Shown here piece after piece: positions 8,980 through 17,183 of a stretch of DNA of 64,000 bases (its first letter is position 1; each line of letters opens with the position of its first letter). The stretch spans positions 930,001 through 994,000 of the forward strand of contig NZ_JAUHMF010000002.1 in the NCBI RefSeq assembly GCF_032334255.1, read 5' to 3'. The position numbers and the translations under genes are program-made. The notes under the pieces were generated by a model that made no database searches, had not been told where the DNA came from, and saw only the letters and a list, made by a program, of their open reading frames with translations. Source of the DNA: Thermanaerothrix solaris. GTDB taxonomy: Bacteria > Chloroflexota > Anaerolineae > Anaerolineales > Anaerolineaceae.

Positions 8980-9068
8980 GAAAGCCCAATGCCTCTATTG
9001 GGGGAATGGGAAGCACCGTTGCTATGGCGGCTTACGAAAATAAAAAGCGTTTTGGATAGAAAAAGGTA

Positions 9069-9074
9069 TATAAT
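9069..9074 (+). promoter_or_regulatory. Probable -10 box for the diguanylate cyclase gene
   Basis: A perfect TATAAT lies 35 nt before the ATG at 9110. The -35 region is poor (TTTGGA, badly spaced), so an activator may be needed. The 225-bp gap between punA and this gene holds both divergent promoters and nothing else that I can see. Confidence 0.4.
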
Positions 9075-9109
9075 GAGAGGAAAATCACATACCACGTAGA
9101 AATGCCGAT

Positions 9110-10750
9110 ATGGCACCCCGGTTGCCTTTCATTTTGAAATTCTTGGATAGGTTCCCCAACTCACAAGAGGCCTACCCGGTTTGGCCGGCAGTGGCGACAG
9201 CGTTGATGCTTAATGCGGTGTTGGTGGGGTATGCGCTTTTTACGCCATTACCCTGGTTGTCGCGCCAAATCAGTCTCTTATTTGGCTTGATTGGTATAGC
9301 CATAACAACCTGGGCTTTATTCTATTTTCTTCGCTCCCCTCAATCGAAGCCAAAGCGTTTGATAAATTATCTGGGCTTGATCGGTAGCGGCGTGGCGATC
9401 CTATTGGCATTTGGGCTTCACAACTACCTCATGCCGGGGTACACCACGGTGTTGGGGATCATTCTAATCACCCTGACCGCAGTGGTGCACGGGCGTAAAG
9501 CGACTTATGGGTTGTTTGCTGCGGTCACCCTGGCGGCAACGGGGTTGTACCTTTTAGGATGGCTTGAAGCCCACACTCTGTGGCAAGAAGCAACACTTTT
9601 CTTTCTCACCAGTGCCTTGCTGGCTGAAACGACACTGCGGCTACGTCAGTCGTATCTCCAACAAATGAATCATCTAAATATTCTCAATCGCGCGGCACGG
9701 GCACTGGCTTCCACCATTGAGTATCGTCAGGTTATCAACTTGGCTTGTAGTTTGGTGCTAGAATCGCTCCCAGCCGATTCCTACTTCCTCGGGTTACTAT
9801 ACCAAGACAAACTGCGCATTGAGTTGATCTATGATCTCGGTGAGTATTTTCCACCGACTGAGGTGACCCTTGATAATCGGCTGTCTGCCCATGTCATACG
9901 CCACGCGCAACCTTTGCTAATTAGGGATATGGAATCGGAGCGGTATAAATATAAGCAAAAGCAGGGTGTGGAATATGTGGGGCTACAGCGGATGTCGCAA
10001 TCCTGGTTAGGGGTGCCCATGTCAGTGGGAGGTAAGGTCATTGGGGTCATTGTAGTTGCTTCTTACCGAAAAAATGCCTTCTCGAATAAGGATATATGGT
10101 TGTTGGAAAACCTGGCCCAACTGGTAGCCATGGCAATTGACAATGCTCGCCATCACCAACAAGTGGAAGAGCGATCTCAGTTGGATAGCCTTACTCAGGT
10201 GCTCAATCACAATGCCTTTCTTGAAGCCCTGGAGCGTGCTCTGGCCCAAGCCCGGAGCACAGGCTCACCCGTTAGCCTGATTATGTTGGATGTGGATTAC
10301 TTTAAGGAATTTAACGATTCCTTTGGACACCTGATCGGGGATCAGGTGCTCAAACTGATTATTGAGACCATCCGTCAGCACATCAAGCGTACCGATTGGG
10401 TGGGGCGTTGGGGTGGCGAAGAATTTGCCATCGCACTACCCAACGCCACTGGCGCTCAAGCCTATCGCGTGGCGCAACGTATCCGTGAGACCTTGGGTCA
10501 GGCTACGTTTACCGATCGAATGGGCAACTCGGTCAAACCACCGACGGTTAGTCAGGGAATTGCCGTCTTTCCCGATGAAGCCGATGAGGCGTATGCGCTC
10601 ATTGATTTAGCCGATCAACGGCTCTATAAGGCGAAAAGCCGCGGACGCGATCAGGTTGAACCTGATGCCGCCTTTTGGGAGCGAAAAACCGATTCGGGCG
10701 ATGAAGCGCTCTCCGCGGAGCAAACGACTTACCTGCAAACCGAGGGTTAA
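9110..10750 (+). CDS. Membrane diguanylate cyclase (six-helix sensor, GAF, GGDEF)
   Basis: 546 aa. Residues about 24-180 hold six hydrophobic helices resembling a MASE-type sensor. A GAF domain follows (about 195-345; SWLGVPMSVGGKVIGVIVV is its core), then a GGDEF domain (about 355-515) with the active loop GGEEF near residue 435. It should make c-di-GMP from two GTP. The inhibitory I-site position five residues upstream reads KRTD instead of RxxD. No EAL or HD-GYP domain is attached. The start has no clear ribosome site. The stop overlaps the convergent threonine aldolase stop by 4 nt. Confidence 0.93.
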   Translation: MAPRLPFILKFLDRFPNSQEAYPVWPAVATALMLNAVLVGYALFTPLPWLSRQISLLFGLIGIAITTWALFYFLRSPQSKPKRLINYLGLIGSGVAILLAFGLHNYLMPGYTTVLGIILITLTAVVHGRKATYGLFAAVTLAATGLYLLGWLEAHTLWQEATLFFLTSALLAETTLRLRQSYLQQMNHLNILNRAARALASTIEYRQVINLACSLVLESLPADSYFLGLLYQDKLRIELIYDLGEYFPPTEVTLDNRLSAHVIRHAQPLLIRDMESERYKYKQKQGVEYVGLQRMSQSWLGVPMSVGGKVIGVIVVASYRKNAFSNKDIWLLENLAQLVAMAIDNARHHQQVEERSQLDSLTQVLNHNAFLEALERALAQARSTGSPVSLIMLDVDYFKEFNDSFGHLIGDQVLKLIIETIRQHIKRTDWVGRWGGEEFAIALPNATGAQAYRVAQRIRETLGQATFTDRMGNSVKPPTVSQGIAVFPDEADEAYALIDLADQRLYKAKSRGRDQVEPDAAFWERKTDSGDEALSAEQTTYLQTEG

Positions 10751-11787
10751 CCTAGCGCACTAAGCACGGCCCTAAAAGCCTCCAAGGTCTGAGCAACTTC
10801 GGCATCGCCGATCCAATAATGAGTGACCAGGCGGAATTGCCGCACTCCCACCACACCCACACGTACTCCATAATTGGCCAAACGAGCTGCAAAAGCCGGT
10901 GCATCTATGGGGAGGCTTTCATCCAGGGAGATGAAGACCATGTTGGTTGCTGGCATACCCATTGGCAGGCTGATCCCCGGTAGGCGCACCAGACCCTCGG
11001 CTAGCATCCGGGCGCGGCGGTGATCCTCGGCGAGGCGGTCAATCATGGTTTCCAGCGCTACAATGCCGGCAGCGGCCAGAATCCCGGCCTGACGCATACC
11101 TCCCCCCAGTTGTTTGCGGATGCGTCGCGCACGTTCGATAAATTCCCGTGATCCACAAAGCACAGAGCCGACTGGCGCGCACAATCCCTTGCTCAGGCAG
11201 AAGGTCACCGTATCGGCCGGCTCGGCAAGTGCTTTCGCGGTTACTCCTAGAGCCACCGCGGCATTAAAGATGCGGGCACCATCTAGGTGGAGCGCTAAAC
11301 CGCGGGCGTGGATCGCGTCTCCGACCTGGCGGGTATAGGCCACACTTAGCGGCACGCCCCCGCAGCGGTTGTGGGTGTTCTCTAAAACCACCAGGCGGGT
11401 GATTGGATGATGCACATCCGGCGGGCGGATGGCGGCCAAAATATCGTCCAGGCGTAAAGTGCCATCCGGCTGGTTGGGCAACGTATGGACAAAAACCCCT
11501 CCCAGGGCTGAGACCCCACCACCTTCAAACAAGAAAGTATGACCCAGGTGGCCCATGATAACCTCATCGCCTCGCTGGCAATGGCCTAAGACTCCGATCA
11601 GGTTTCCCATAGTGCCGGAGGGTACGAAAAGGGCGGACTCTTTTCCCAACAGTTCGGCAGCCATGGCTTCGAGGTGGTTAACCGTGGGATCTTCACGATA
11701 AACGTCATCCCCAACCTCGGCGCGGGCCATGGCTTCGCGCATGGCAGGAGTGGGGTGGGTTACGGTATCGGAGCGCAAATCAATCAT
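10747..11787 (-). CDS. ltaE: Low-specificity L-threonine aldolase
   Basis: PLP enzyme that splits L-threonine and L-allo-threonine into glycine and acetaldehyde. The family start IDLRSDTVT(H/R)PTPAMREAM is present, followed by GDDVYREDPTVN and the PSGTMGN substrate loop. The Schiff-base lysine lies in FCLSKGLCAPVGS near residue 199. 346 aa is the usual length. It stands alone between convergent and co-directional neighbours and is 29 nt downstream of nothing obvious other than the rluD-type gene, which reads the same way toward it from the right. Confidence 0.93.
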   Translation of the reverse strand: MIDLRSDTVTHPTPAMREAMARAEVGDDVYREDPTVNHLEAMAAELLGKESALFVPSGTMGNLIGVLGHCQRGDEVIMGHLGHTFLFEGGGVSALGGVFVHTLPNQPDGTLRLDDILAAIRPPDVHHPITRLVVLENTHNRCGGVPLSVAYTRQVGDAIHARGLALHLDGARIFNAAVALGVTAKALAEPADTVTFCLSKGLCAPVGSVLCGSREFIERARRIRKQLGGGMRQAGILAAAGIVALETMIDRLAEDHRRARMLAEGLVRLPGISLPMGMPATNMVFISLDESLPIDAPAFAARLANYGVRVGVVGVRQFRLVTHYWIGDAEVAQTLEAFRAVLSALG

Positions 11788-11816
11788 TGTGGATTAGACC
11801 CCTTTCAGGCGAGATA

Positions 11817-12755
11817 TCAGGCTGGTTGATACTGGCGTAACCACGCCAGGAGGTGCTCTAGGTCAGCTGGAAGAGGGGCTTCAAAAGTGCGTGGTTCTTT
11901 TTCGCCGGGCAAGCGCAAGGTTATCCGCGCGGCGTGCAGGAAGTGACGTTGCAGAGGCAGGCTGGGATGACGGTGACCATAGAGGGTGTCACCCACGATC
12001 GGGCACCCTAAAAAAGCCATATGCACGCGAATCTGATGCGTGCGCCCGGTGAGCGGATGCACTTCCAAAAGTGTGTGTTGGCGGAAGGCTTCGCGGGTAT
12101 GGTACTCGGTGATGGCTTCCCGTCCTTTACCCGGGGGAAGCACGCTCATTTTCTGGCGATGAAGCGGATCACGGCCAATAGGCGCCTCAATTCGCCCGTG
12201 CGGTGTGGGAGGGCGACCATCTACCAAAGCCAAATAGGTCTTTTGAACCTGGCGATGACGAAACTGATCCTGTAGCCAGCGATGGGCGCGGTCATTTTTC
12301 GCCACCAGAAGCAACCCCGAAGTTTCTTTATCGAGGCGATGAACGATTCCAGGGCGGCGTTCTCCGCCCACCCCTTCGAGGTCAGGGCGATAGGCTAAAA
12401 TGCCGTGCACCAGGGTGCCTTGAGCATGTCCCGGTGAGGGGTGAACCACCATGCCAGCGGGTTTGTTAATGATCATCAAGTCATCATTCTCAAAAAGGAT
12501 ATCCAAAGGGATATCTTCCGGTTGAAGACGGCTGGGCTGAGGGGGCGGCAGGATAACCTGGATCTGTTGGCCGGGTTGGACGGGAAATCCGGTCTTCGTG
12601 ATCACCCGCCCGTTGAGACTTACCTTCCCTTCCTTGATGAGGTTTTGCAACCGAGCGCGCGAAAAATCGGGCAGGTACTGTACCAATACCTTATCCAGGC
12701 GTTCTTCACGAGCGCTCTCGAAAGCAAAGGTGATCACCTGCTCAAGTTCGTTCAT
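11817..12755 (-). CDS. rluD: RluD-type 23S rRNA pseudouridine synthase
   Basis: Converts uridines to pseudouridine in large-subunit rRNA (RluA/RluD family). An S4 RNA-binding domain (about residues 15-75, LDKVLVQYLPDFSRARLQNLIKEGKV) precedes the catalytic domain with HRLDKETSGLLLVAKN (catalytic Asp near residue 140) and GRTHQIRVHMAFLGCPIVGD at the C-terminal side. I start at the ATG at 12755 (312 aa), which overlaps the lspA stop as ATGA; a longer 343-aa reading inside lspA is unlikely. Pairing with lspA is widespread in bacteria. The exact target position (RluD or RluC-like) is not decided by sequence alone. Confidence 0.9.
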   Translation of the reverse strand: MNELEQVITFAFESAREERLDKVLVQYLPDFSRARLQNLIKEGKVSLNGRVITKTGFPVQPGQQIQVILPPPQPSRLQPEDIPLDILFENDDLMIINKPAGMVVHPSPGHAQGTLVHGILAYRPDLEGVGGERRPGIVHRLDKETSGLLLVAKNDRAHRWLQDQFRHRQVQKTYLALVDGRPPTPHGRIEAPIGRDPLHRQKMSVLPPGKGREAITEYHTREAFRQHTLLEVHPLTGRTHQIRVHMAFLGCPIVGDTLYGHRHPSLPLQRHFLHAARITLRLPGEKEPRTFEAPLPADLEHLLAWLRQYQPA

Positions 12756-13294
12756 TGCCGGTCGGTTGTCGGGGCCGAGAGACTTTCTTCGGAAGTATGG
12801 GAGGGTGTCGCTTTGCGTGCTGCTTGTTCGCGGCGTTCTTGCAGCCACACGCTTAAGATTAACAGCGCGGTGCCAATCGTAATGCTGGCATCGGCGACAT
12901 TGAAGACGGGAAAAGTGCCCACAGAGATAAAATCGGTGACATGCCCAATGGTCAGGCGGTCAATCAGATTGCCAATTGCGCCGCCCAGTTGAAGGCTCAA
13001 CGCCAAACGCAGCCAAGTTTCCTGCGCGGGTATGCGCGGATAGTAGTACAGAATAGCGAGAGCAACCACCACAGCCAGGATGGCGAAGAACTGCCCCCGT
13101 TCCTGTAACAACCCAAAGGCGACGCCGGTATTGTACCAGTGAACAATGCGGGCATAGGGTGCCAGCCATGGCCAGGGTACCCAGGTTTCATAAAGCGCCA
13201 AGTTTTGGCGGATCAGGGCTTTTGTCACCTGATCGAGGAGGATAACCCCTCCGGCAATAAAAATGAGCCAGCGATAACGCGTCCAGAGTTTCAC
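12752..13294 (-). CDS. lspA: Lipoprotein signal peptidase (signal peptidase II)
   Basis: Aspartyl protease of the membrane that removes the signal peptide of diacylglyceryl-prolipoproteins after Lgt. 180 aa with four hydrophobic helices. The conserved blocks are DQVTKALI (21-28), NTGVAFG (55-61), GGAIGNLIDRLTIGHVTDFI and FPVFNVADASI; the catalytic pair is Asp121 (VTDF) and Asp135 (NVAD). The Ser/Thr-rich C-terminal tail is longer than usual. Its stop overlaps the start of the pseudouridine synthase gene by 4 nt. Confidence 0.96.
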   Translation of the reverse strand: MKLWTRYRWLIFIAGGVILLDQVTKALIRQNLALYETWVPWPWLAPYARIVHWYNTGVAFGLLQERGQFFAILAVVVALAILYYYPRIPAQETWLRLALSLQLGGAIGNLIDRLTIGHVTDFISVGTFPVFNVADASITIGTALLILSVWLQERREQAARKATPSHTSEESLSAPTTDRQ

Positions 13295-13366
13295 GTGAGC
13301 CTCCCAGAATTGTCCCCCTTATTTTAATCCATGGTATGGGGTTGAGCCGGAAAATACCCTTAGGGC

Positions 13367-13816
13367 TTAATCCAGGTAAATGCAACCAGAGGCTTTGACG
13401 TGTGCAGCCAGGTCATTTATATCCAGGGTAGTGCCGAAGTAGAGCAGGTGGGAGGGACACCTTTGCCGGCAATCCCGACTGCCAAAACCCTGCACCGGAA
13501 TGATGGCGTTCGGAAAGGTGAGCGCTTGTTTAACCCATGAACATTCCGAGTGATCTGGGCTGATGGTGAATAACACGGCTTGGATTTGTCCGTGTGGGCG
13601 CAAAAAATCGAAGTGCCAGTGAGGCCGGACGGCGAGATTGAGGTGATGGCGAATACGCGCGGCGATTCCACCCGGCCCGTGAGCACTCCCCCAATAGGTG
13701 TACCAACCAGCGGGGAAATCAAACGTGCCCAACTGTCCAATACGGGCGCGGGTCTTGTAGGGCAGCCATAAGACAAGCCCATAGATGCCGGGAATGGTGG
13801 GCAAGGTCAAGGTCAT
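13367..13816 (-). CDS. DUF123 / Uri-superfamily (GIY-YIG-like) protein
   Basis: 149 aa. The family pattern is clear: GIYGLVLWL, then GWYTYWGSAHGPGGIAARI, a HWHFDFL block and Cys-rich end GFGSRDCRQRC-SHLLYF. DUF123 (COG1833) proteins are small, sometimes fused to endonuclease III, and are related in fold to GIY-YIG nucleases; no activity is proven for the family to my knowledge. I start at the ATG at 13816 because it overlaps the stop of the methyltransferase gene as ATGA; the open frame extends 29 codons further inside that gene. It is the last gene of the pterin-like block, though a functional link is doubtful. Confidence 0.82.
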   Translation of the reverse strand: MTLTLPTIPGIYGLVLWLPYKTRARIGQLGTFDFPAGWYTYWGSAHGPGGIAARIRHHLNLAVRPHWHFDFLRPHGQIQAVLFTISPDHSECSWVKQALTFPNAIIPVQGFGSRDCRQRCPSHLLYFGTTLDINDLAAHVKASGCIYLD

Positions 13817-14735
13817 CCGGGCACGCGGAAGAGAAAGTCTAACTGGTGGGCTATGAAAACTAATTCGCAGTGTGCAATTTGCTCCTTTCGGATAGCCAGC
13901 CAATCCGCCAGCGTGGTCGGTGAGATTAATGCTTGCCGGCTCAAGCTGTCTTCGACAAAGTAAAGAATGCTACGCAGAAAATCGGCTTCGTCGGGCTGGT
14001 ATTTCCCGTGCCGCGGCGAGACCACCCAATCCGATGCCCCAACGGCCATGAGGTCTAATCCCAACGCAGGGCCAAGGACAAATAGTGCTCGACCGGTGGT
14101 GCTCCCTCCGGTGGGCAAGCCGTGGAAACGGCGCTCATCCATGCTTTGATGATAAAGTGCAATGATCTGGGCGTCCAGATCGGGAGTCAGAGGGGGCAAG
14201 AACTGAGTCAAGCCATCGAAGTTAAGGGTGAGATAGAGCCATCCGCCCGGGCGCACATAAGTTATCAGTGTGCTCAGCCCCGCTTCCAGGTTGACCAGGT
14301 CCATCACCGCGTGGGCGATGATGCCGTCAAAGACGCCGCGTTGGAAGGGGGATTGGCCGGGTGCAAAGGCGTCGGCGGCGAGGAATTCCACCCAAAGAGA
14401 CGCTGTCCCTTCTGGAGGTGGTAACGCCCGGCTTTCTTTTCGAGATGGGTGCGATTCTGGTGGGCCCATCTTACAAGCGCACTTTGTGCATAAAACAAGT
14501 TGGCAGGGTCAAGGTCCAGGGCCGTATAGATGGCATTATCCACCAGTCCCCATTCCCAGGCGCGTTGAATCATGGTACCGATACCGGCTCCAACTTCTAG
14601 AAGTTTCAGCGGGAGGTGAGCAGTGCGCCTGGTGTGATTGACGAGGACATTCCAAACCTGACGGTTGAGAGCGAGGTCATCCACGCTGCGTTTGACTTCT
14701 AGATAATGCTGAAAGTTAAACTCGAAAGCGTCCAT
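13813..14735 (-). pseudogene. SAM-dependent methyltransferase, disrupted by a frameshift
   Basis: Two overlapping frames join into one class I methyltransferase. The 5' part starts at the ATG at 14735 (MDAFEFNFQHYLEVKR), 4 nt after the glycosyltransferase stop, and holds the SAM loop LLEVGAGIGTM and acidic strand YTALDLDP. The 3' part, one frame back (-1), continues VEFLAADAF, GVFDGIIAHAVMDLV, PGGWLYLTLNFDGLT and ends at 13813. The switch must lie about 14390-14470; an A-rich run (GAAAAGAAAG) there could have lost one base. Without the shift the product would be about 307 aa. It could be a sequencing error, a real inactivating mutation or, less likely, programmed slippage. Acceptor substrate unknown; context suggests the product of the neighbouring pterin-like genes. 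Confidence 0.75.
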
Positions 14736-14739
14736 ACGA

Positions 14740-15849
14740 TTACGCCTGTTGGGCCCATGCGGTGACCAGGGTATGTATAAAGTGTCGCGCTTTGGCCATG
14801 CTTTGTTCCCAGGTGGGAAACGCCTCATACCGAGCACGCGCGGCAAGGCTCATCTGTGCCAATATGTCACGCTGCTTATGAAGAAGCGCCAATACTTGGG
14901 CCAGAGTCTCAGAGTGACCAGTTGGGATAAGGAACCCATTCTGACCATGGGAGATGATTTCAACCGCGCCACCAGAGGTTGTAGCGATTGGCACGAGCCC
15001 ATAAGCCATGGCTTCAAGATAGGCGATACCAAAGCCCTCATAATCTGAAGGCACAGCTAACACCTGGTGGTGGGTCAATAGTTCTCGTAAGGTCTCGTTG
15101 CCACAAGCGCCCCACAGGCGGATATTTGGCCAGAGGTTATGCCGATGGATAAACGCATGAATGGCGCGAGTAGTCTGGGGTTCCAAATCGGTGCGTCCCA
15201 CGATGTCTAGAACCCAGGTTGTGCAGGGAAGTGTCATAAGAGCAGATAGGAGCACATCCAAGCGCTTGCGCCGAATAAGATTGCCCAAGAAGAGGATACG
15301 CAAGGGGCCGTTCTGATGGCTGCGCTCCACAAGGTAGTTGGGATCGGCGATTCCTTCGCCTTGGGCGTTTCCTCCGGGGTAAACAATACAATGCGGCTTT
15401 TCTTGAGCGGAACGAGAGGTGTTATACACACTTTGTTGCGTGGTGCGGCTATTAAAGATAAAGCCATCCACGCTGTTCAAATAAGCCCGTTCGATCCATC
15501 CGTACAGATAACGCATTATACGGGGATGATAAGGCTCGCTGCTTCGTAAATGATGCACAATAGCGACAATCGGATAATGTACTGTTGAGCGCAATTGATG
15601 ATTAAGCCAAAAGAGCGAGGGGTGGTTTAATTCGTCTTGTAGCAGTATCTCCAGGGGGAGAGCCTTAAGGCGCCGTTTTTGTTTGAAGTCGAAATTGTGT
15701 GCTAAGGCTAGGCCGTATCCCGGCCAGGTTTGTGAGATCACAGTGACCGTATCCCCTTGATTTTGCAGGTAATGCACCAAATAACGGTCATAAAGATAAC
15801 CGCCGGAGAGCGTATTCAGGTTACCGTAAATAATCAGTCCTACCTGCAT
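14740..15849 (-). CDS. Glycosyltransferase family 4 protein
   Basis: 369-aa retaining GT-B glycosyltransferase. The N-terminal Rossmann half starts QVGLIIYGNLNTLSGGYLYDR (glycine loop for acceptor) and the C-terminal half has LRILFLGNLIRRKRLDVLL and the donor-binding VPSDYEGFGIAYLEAMAYG with the E-x7-E pattern, then GGAVEII. Donor is a nucleotide sugar, acceptor unknown. It sits between the PTPS homologue (2 nt away) and the methyltransferase (4 nt), so all three are one transcription unit. Pteridine glycosylation by GT4-type enzymes is known from cyanobacteria, which makes a pterin acceptor plausible here; that is inference. Confidence 0.9.
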   Translation of the reverse strand: MQVGLIIYGNLNTLSGGYLYDRYLVHYLQNQGDTVTVISQTWPGYGLALAHNFDFKQKRRLKALPLEILLQDELNHPSLFWLNHQLRSTVHYPIVAIVHHLRSSEPYHPRIMRYLYGWIERAYLNSVDGFIFNSRTTQQSVYNTSRSAQEKPHCIVYPGGNAQGEGIADPNYLVERSHQNGPLRILFLGNLIRRKRLDVLLSALMTLPCTTWVLDIVGRTDLEPQTTRAIHAFIHRHNLWPNIRLWGACGNETLRELLTHHQVLAVPSDYEGFGIAYLEAMAYGLVPIATTSGGAVEIISHGQNGFLIPTGHSETLAQVLALLHKQRDILAQMSLAARARYEAFPTWEQSMAKARHFIHTLVTAWAQQA

Positions 15850-15851
15850 GG

Positions 15852-16229
15852 TTAGAATATCATTTCATAAGCTGCCCAGGCGTTTTCATGCTCCCACAAT
15901 CGCACGTACAGGCGCCTCAGGCCCGTAGTGGGCAGTTTTTGAGCCATTCTTTCGCATATTAAACGGGCAAAGTATTCCAGTGAGGGGTTGACACCGGCAA
16001 ATTCGGGCAGGTCGTTGAGAAGCCGATCCCGATAGCGCGAGATTTGTTCCTCTAATGCGGCTTCCAACATTGTAATATCTATCAGATAGTTATGTGGGTC
16101 CAAATGTTCACCGCTAACCTCAACCTCAAGACGATAGGGATGAGAATGAGGCAGGTTCTCGCTACCCCAGTCTCCGCCAATTAAATAATGTTGGGCAATG
16201 AAAGAGCGCAAGACGGCGACATAATACAT
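15852..16229 (-). CDS. 6-pyruvoyl-tetrahydropterin synthase / QueD family protein (non-canonical)
   Basis: 125 aa, T-fold enzyme. Zinc ligands are His14, His28 and His30 (AQHYL and HSHPY). The pterin-anchoring region is NPSLEYFAR and the anchoring Glu is in VRLWEHENAW. The catalytic Cys of the CxxxHGH motif of QueD is missing; Glu24 (ENLPHSH) takes its place. PTPS-III enzymes also use Glu, but in an ExxHGH spacing, so this protein fits neither class. It therefore probably does not make 6-carboxy-tetrahydropterin. AGGAG sits 8 nt before the ATG. First gene of the PTPS-GT4-methyltransferase-DUF123 unit; the GTP-opening enzyme nearby is GTP cyclohydrolase II, not I. Confidence 0.85.
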   Translation of the reverse strand: MYYVAVLRSFIAQHYLIGGDWGSENLPHSHPYRLEVEVSGEHLDPHNYLIDITMLEAALEEQISRYRDRLLNDLPEFAGVNPSLEYFARLICERMAQKLPTTGLRRLYVRLWEHENAWAAYEMIF

Positions 16230-16268
16230 GGAAAGGCTCCTTTCTGAATCTGATCATTTAGGCGCAAA

Positions 16269-16298
16269 AAGACATAATTTAGATTCGTCTTTTATAAT
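16269..16298 (+). promoter_or_regulatory. Putative promoter giving a leaderless acyltransferase mRNA
   Basis: AAGACA (16269-16274), 18-nt spacer, perfect TATAAT (16293-16298). The ATG of the acyltransferase begins at 16305, seven nt after the -10 box, which is where transcription should start. No ribosome-binding site fits in between. Confidence 0.5.
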
Positions 16299-16304
16299 CA
16301 TAGC

Positions 16305-17183
16305 ATGAGCCTGAAGTTGAACGACGTGCGTGAACATACTTTGACGGAAATTAACCTGGATGATGCGCTGGAAGCGCTGGGGGTAAAACGCTACACCTTA
16401 TTGGGAAGGGGCTTAGCTGGCCTCCTGCGCCCCTCGGCTCGTAGATTTGCGCGCCAGATCCTATCCTTTGACCATGAGGTGGCGAACATCGGACTGCACC
16501 AGGCGGCCTCTCGATTTGTCTCTCTCTATGTTCAGCGCCTCGAAATCCTGGGCGAAGGTTTCATCCCTCGCACCGGGCCGCTATTGGTACTGGCGAACCA
16601 TCCAGGCTTGAGCGATGCGCTGGCGCTTTTCACCGCTATACGTCGTGATGATCTGCGCGTTTTGGCGGCTGAACGCCCCTTCTTGGATGCCCTGCCGGCG
16701 ATCAAAAAACACCTCATCAGCGTACCTATGGATGAGAACACCCGTATGGGCGTGATCCGTCAGGCCATTCAACACCTGCGGTCGGGGGGTGCGCTGCTTA
16801 ACTTTCCCGCCGGGCGGATTGAGCCGGATCCGGCAGTCATACCACGTGCCTATGACTCCCTTAATACGTGGTCGGAGAGTATCGGGGTCTTTGTGCGCGC
16901 AGTGCCGGAAGCGATCGTAGTACCGATGATCGTCAGCGGCGTGTTATCCTCTGCCGCTTTGCATCATCCCTTGACGCATTTACGCCGCTCGGCACGCGAA
17001 CGAGAACGTTTGGCAGCGACGCTGTGGTTGCTCGTAAAATTGCACCGGCCCAGCCAGTGGCCGGTGAGGGTGACCGTACACGTCCTGCCACTGTTGGAGG
17101 CCGGTCGTTTCGTCTCATATCACGAGGTGCATGCTATCACCCAGGCCGTGATTGCCCATATCAAAGCCAGTTTTCCCTTTTAG
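16305..17183 (+). CDS. PlsC-like 1-acylglycerol-phosphate acyltransferase family protein
   Basis: 292 aa. The acyltransferase blocks are present: LLVLANHPGLSDALAL holds the catalytic H-x4-D (near residues 99-104), followed by LRVLAAERPFL, and FPAGRIEPD (block III, near 167). The rest is not membrane-spanning. Family members move acyl chains from acyl-ACP or acyl-CoA to lyso-lipids or other hydroxyls. It is divergent from the PTPS gene and its stop overlaps the dehydrogenase stop by 4 nt, so it is wedged inside the pterin-like block. Whether it serves that pathway or lipid synthesis cannot be said. Confidence 0.85.
   Translation: MSLKLNDVREHTLTEINLDDALEALGVKRYTLLGRGLAGLLRPSARRFARQILSFDHEVANIGLHQAASRFVSLYVQRLEILGEGFIPRTGPLLVLANHPGLSDALALFTAIRRDDLRVLAAERPFLDALPAIKKHLISVPMDENTRMGVIRQAIQHLRSGGALLNFPAGRIEPDPAVIPRAYDSLNTWSESIGVFVRAVPEAIVVPMIVSGVLSSAALHHPLTHLRRSARERERLAATLWLLVKLHRPSQWPVRVTVHVLPLLEAGRFVSYHEVHAITQAVIAHIKASFPF

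Noticed and set aside
13813..14735. In-frame TGA (selenocysteine) or programmed -1 slippage as an explanation for the split methyltransferase
   Set aside because: The break is a change of frame, not a TGA in one frame, and the A-rich stretch does not fit the X-XXY-YYZ heptamer in the reading frame.
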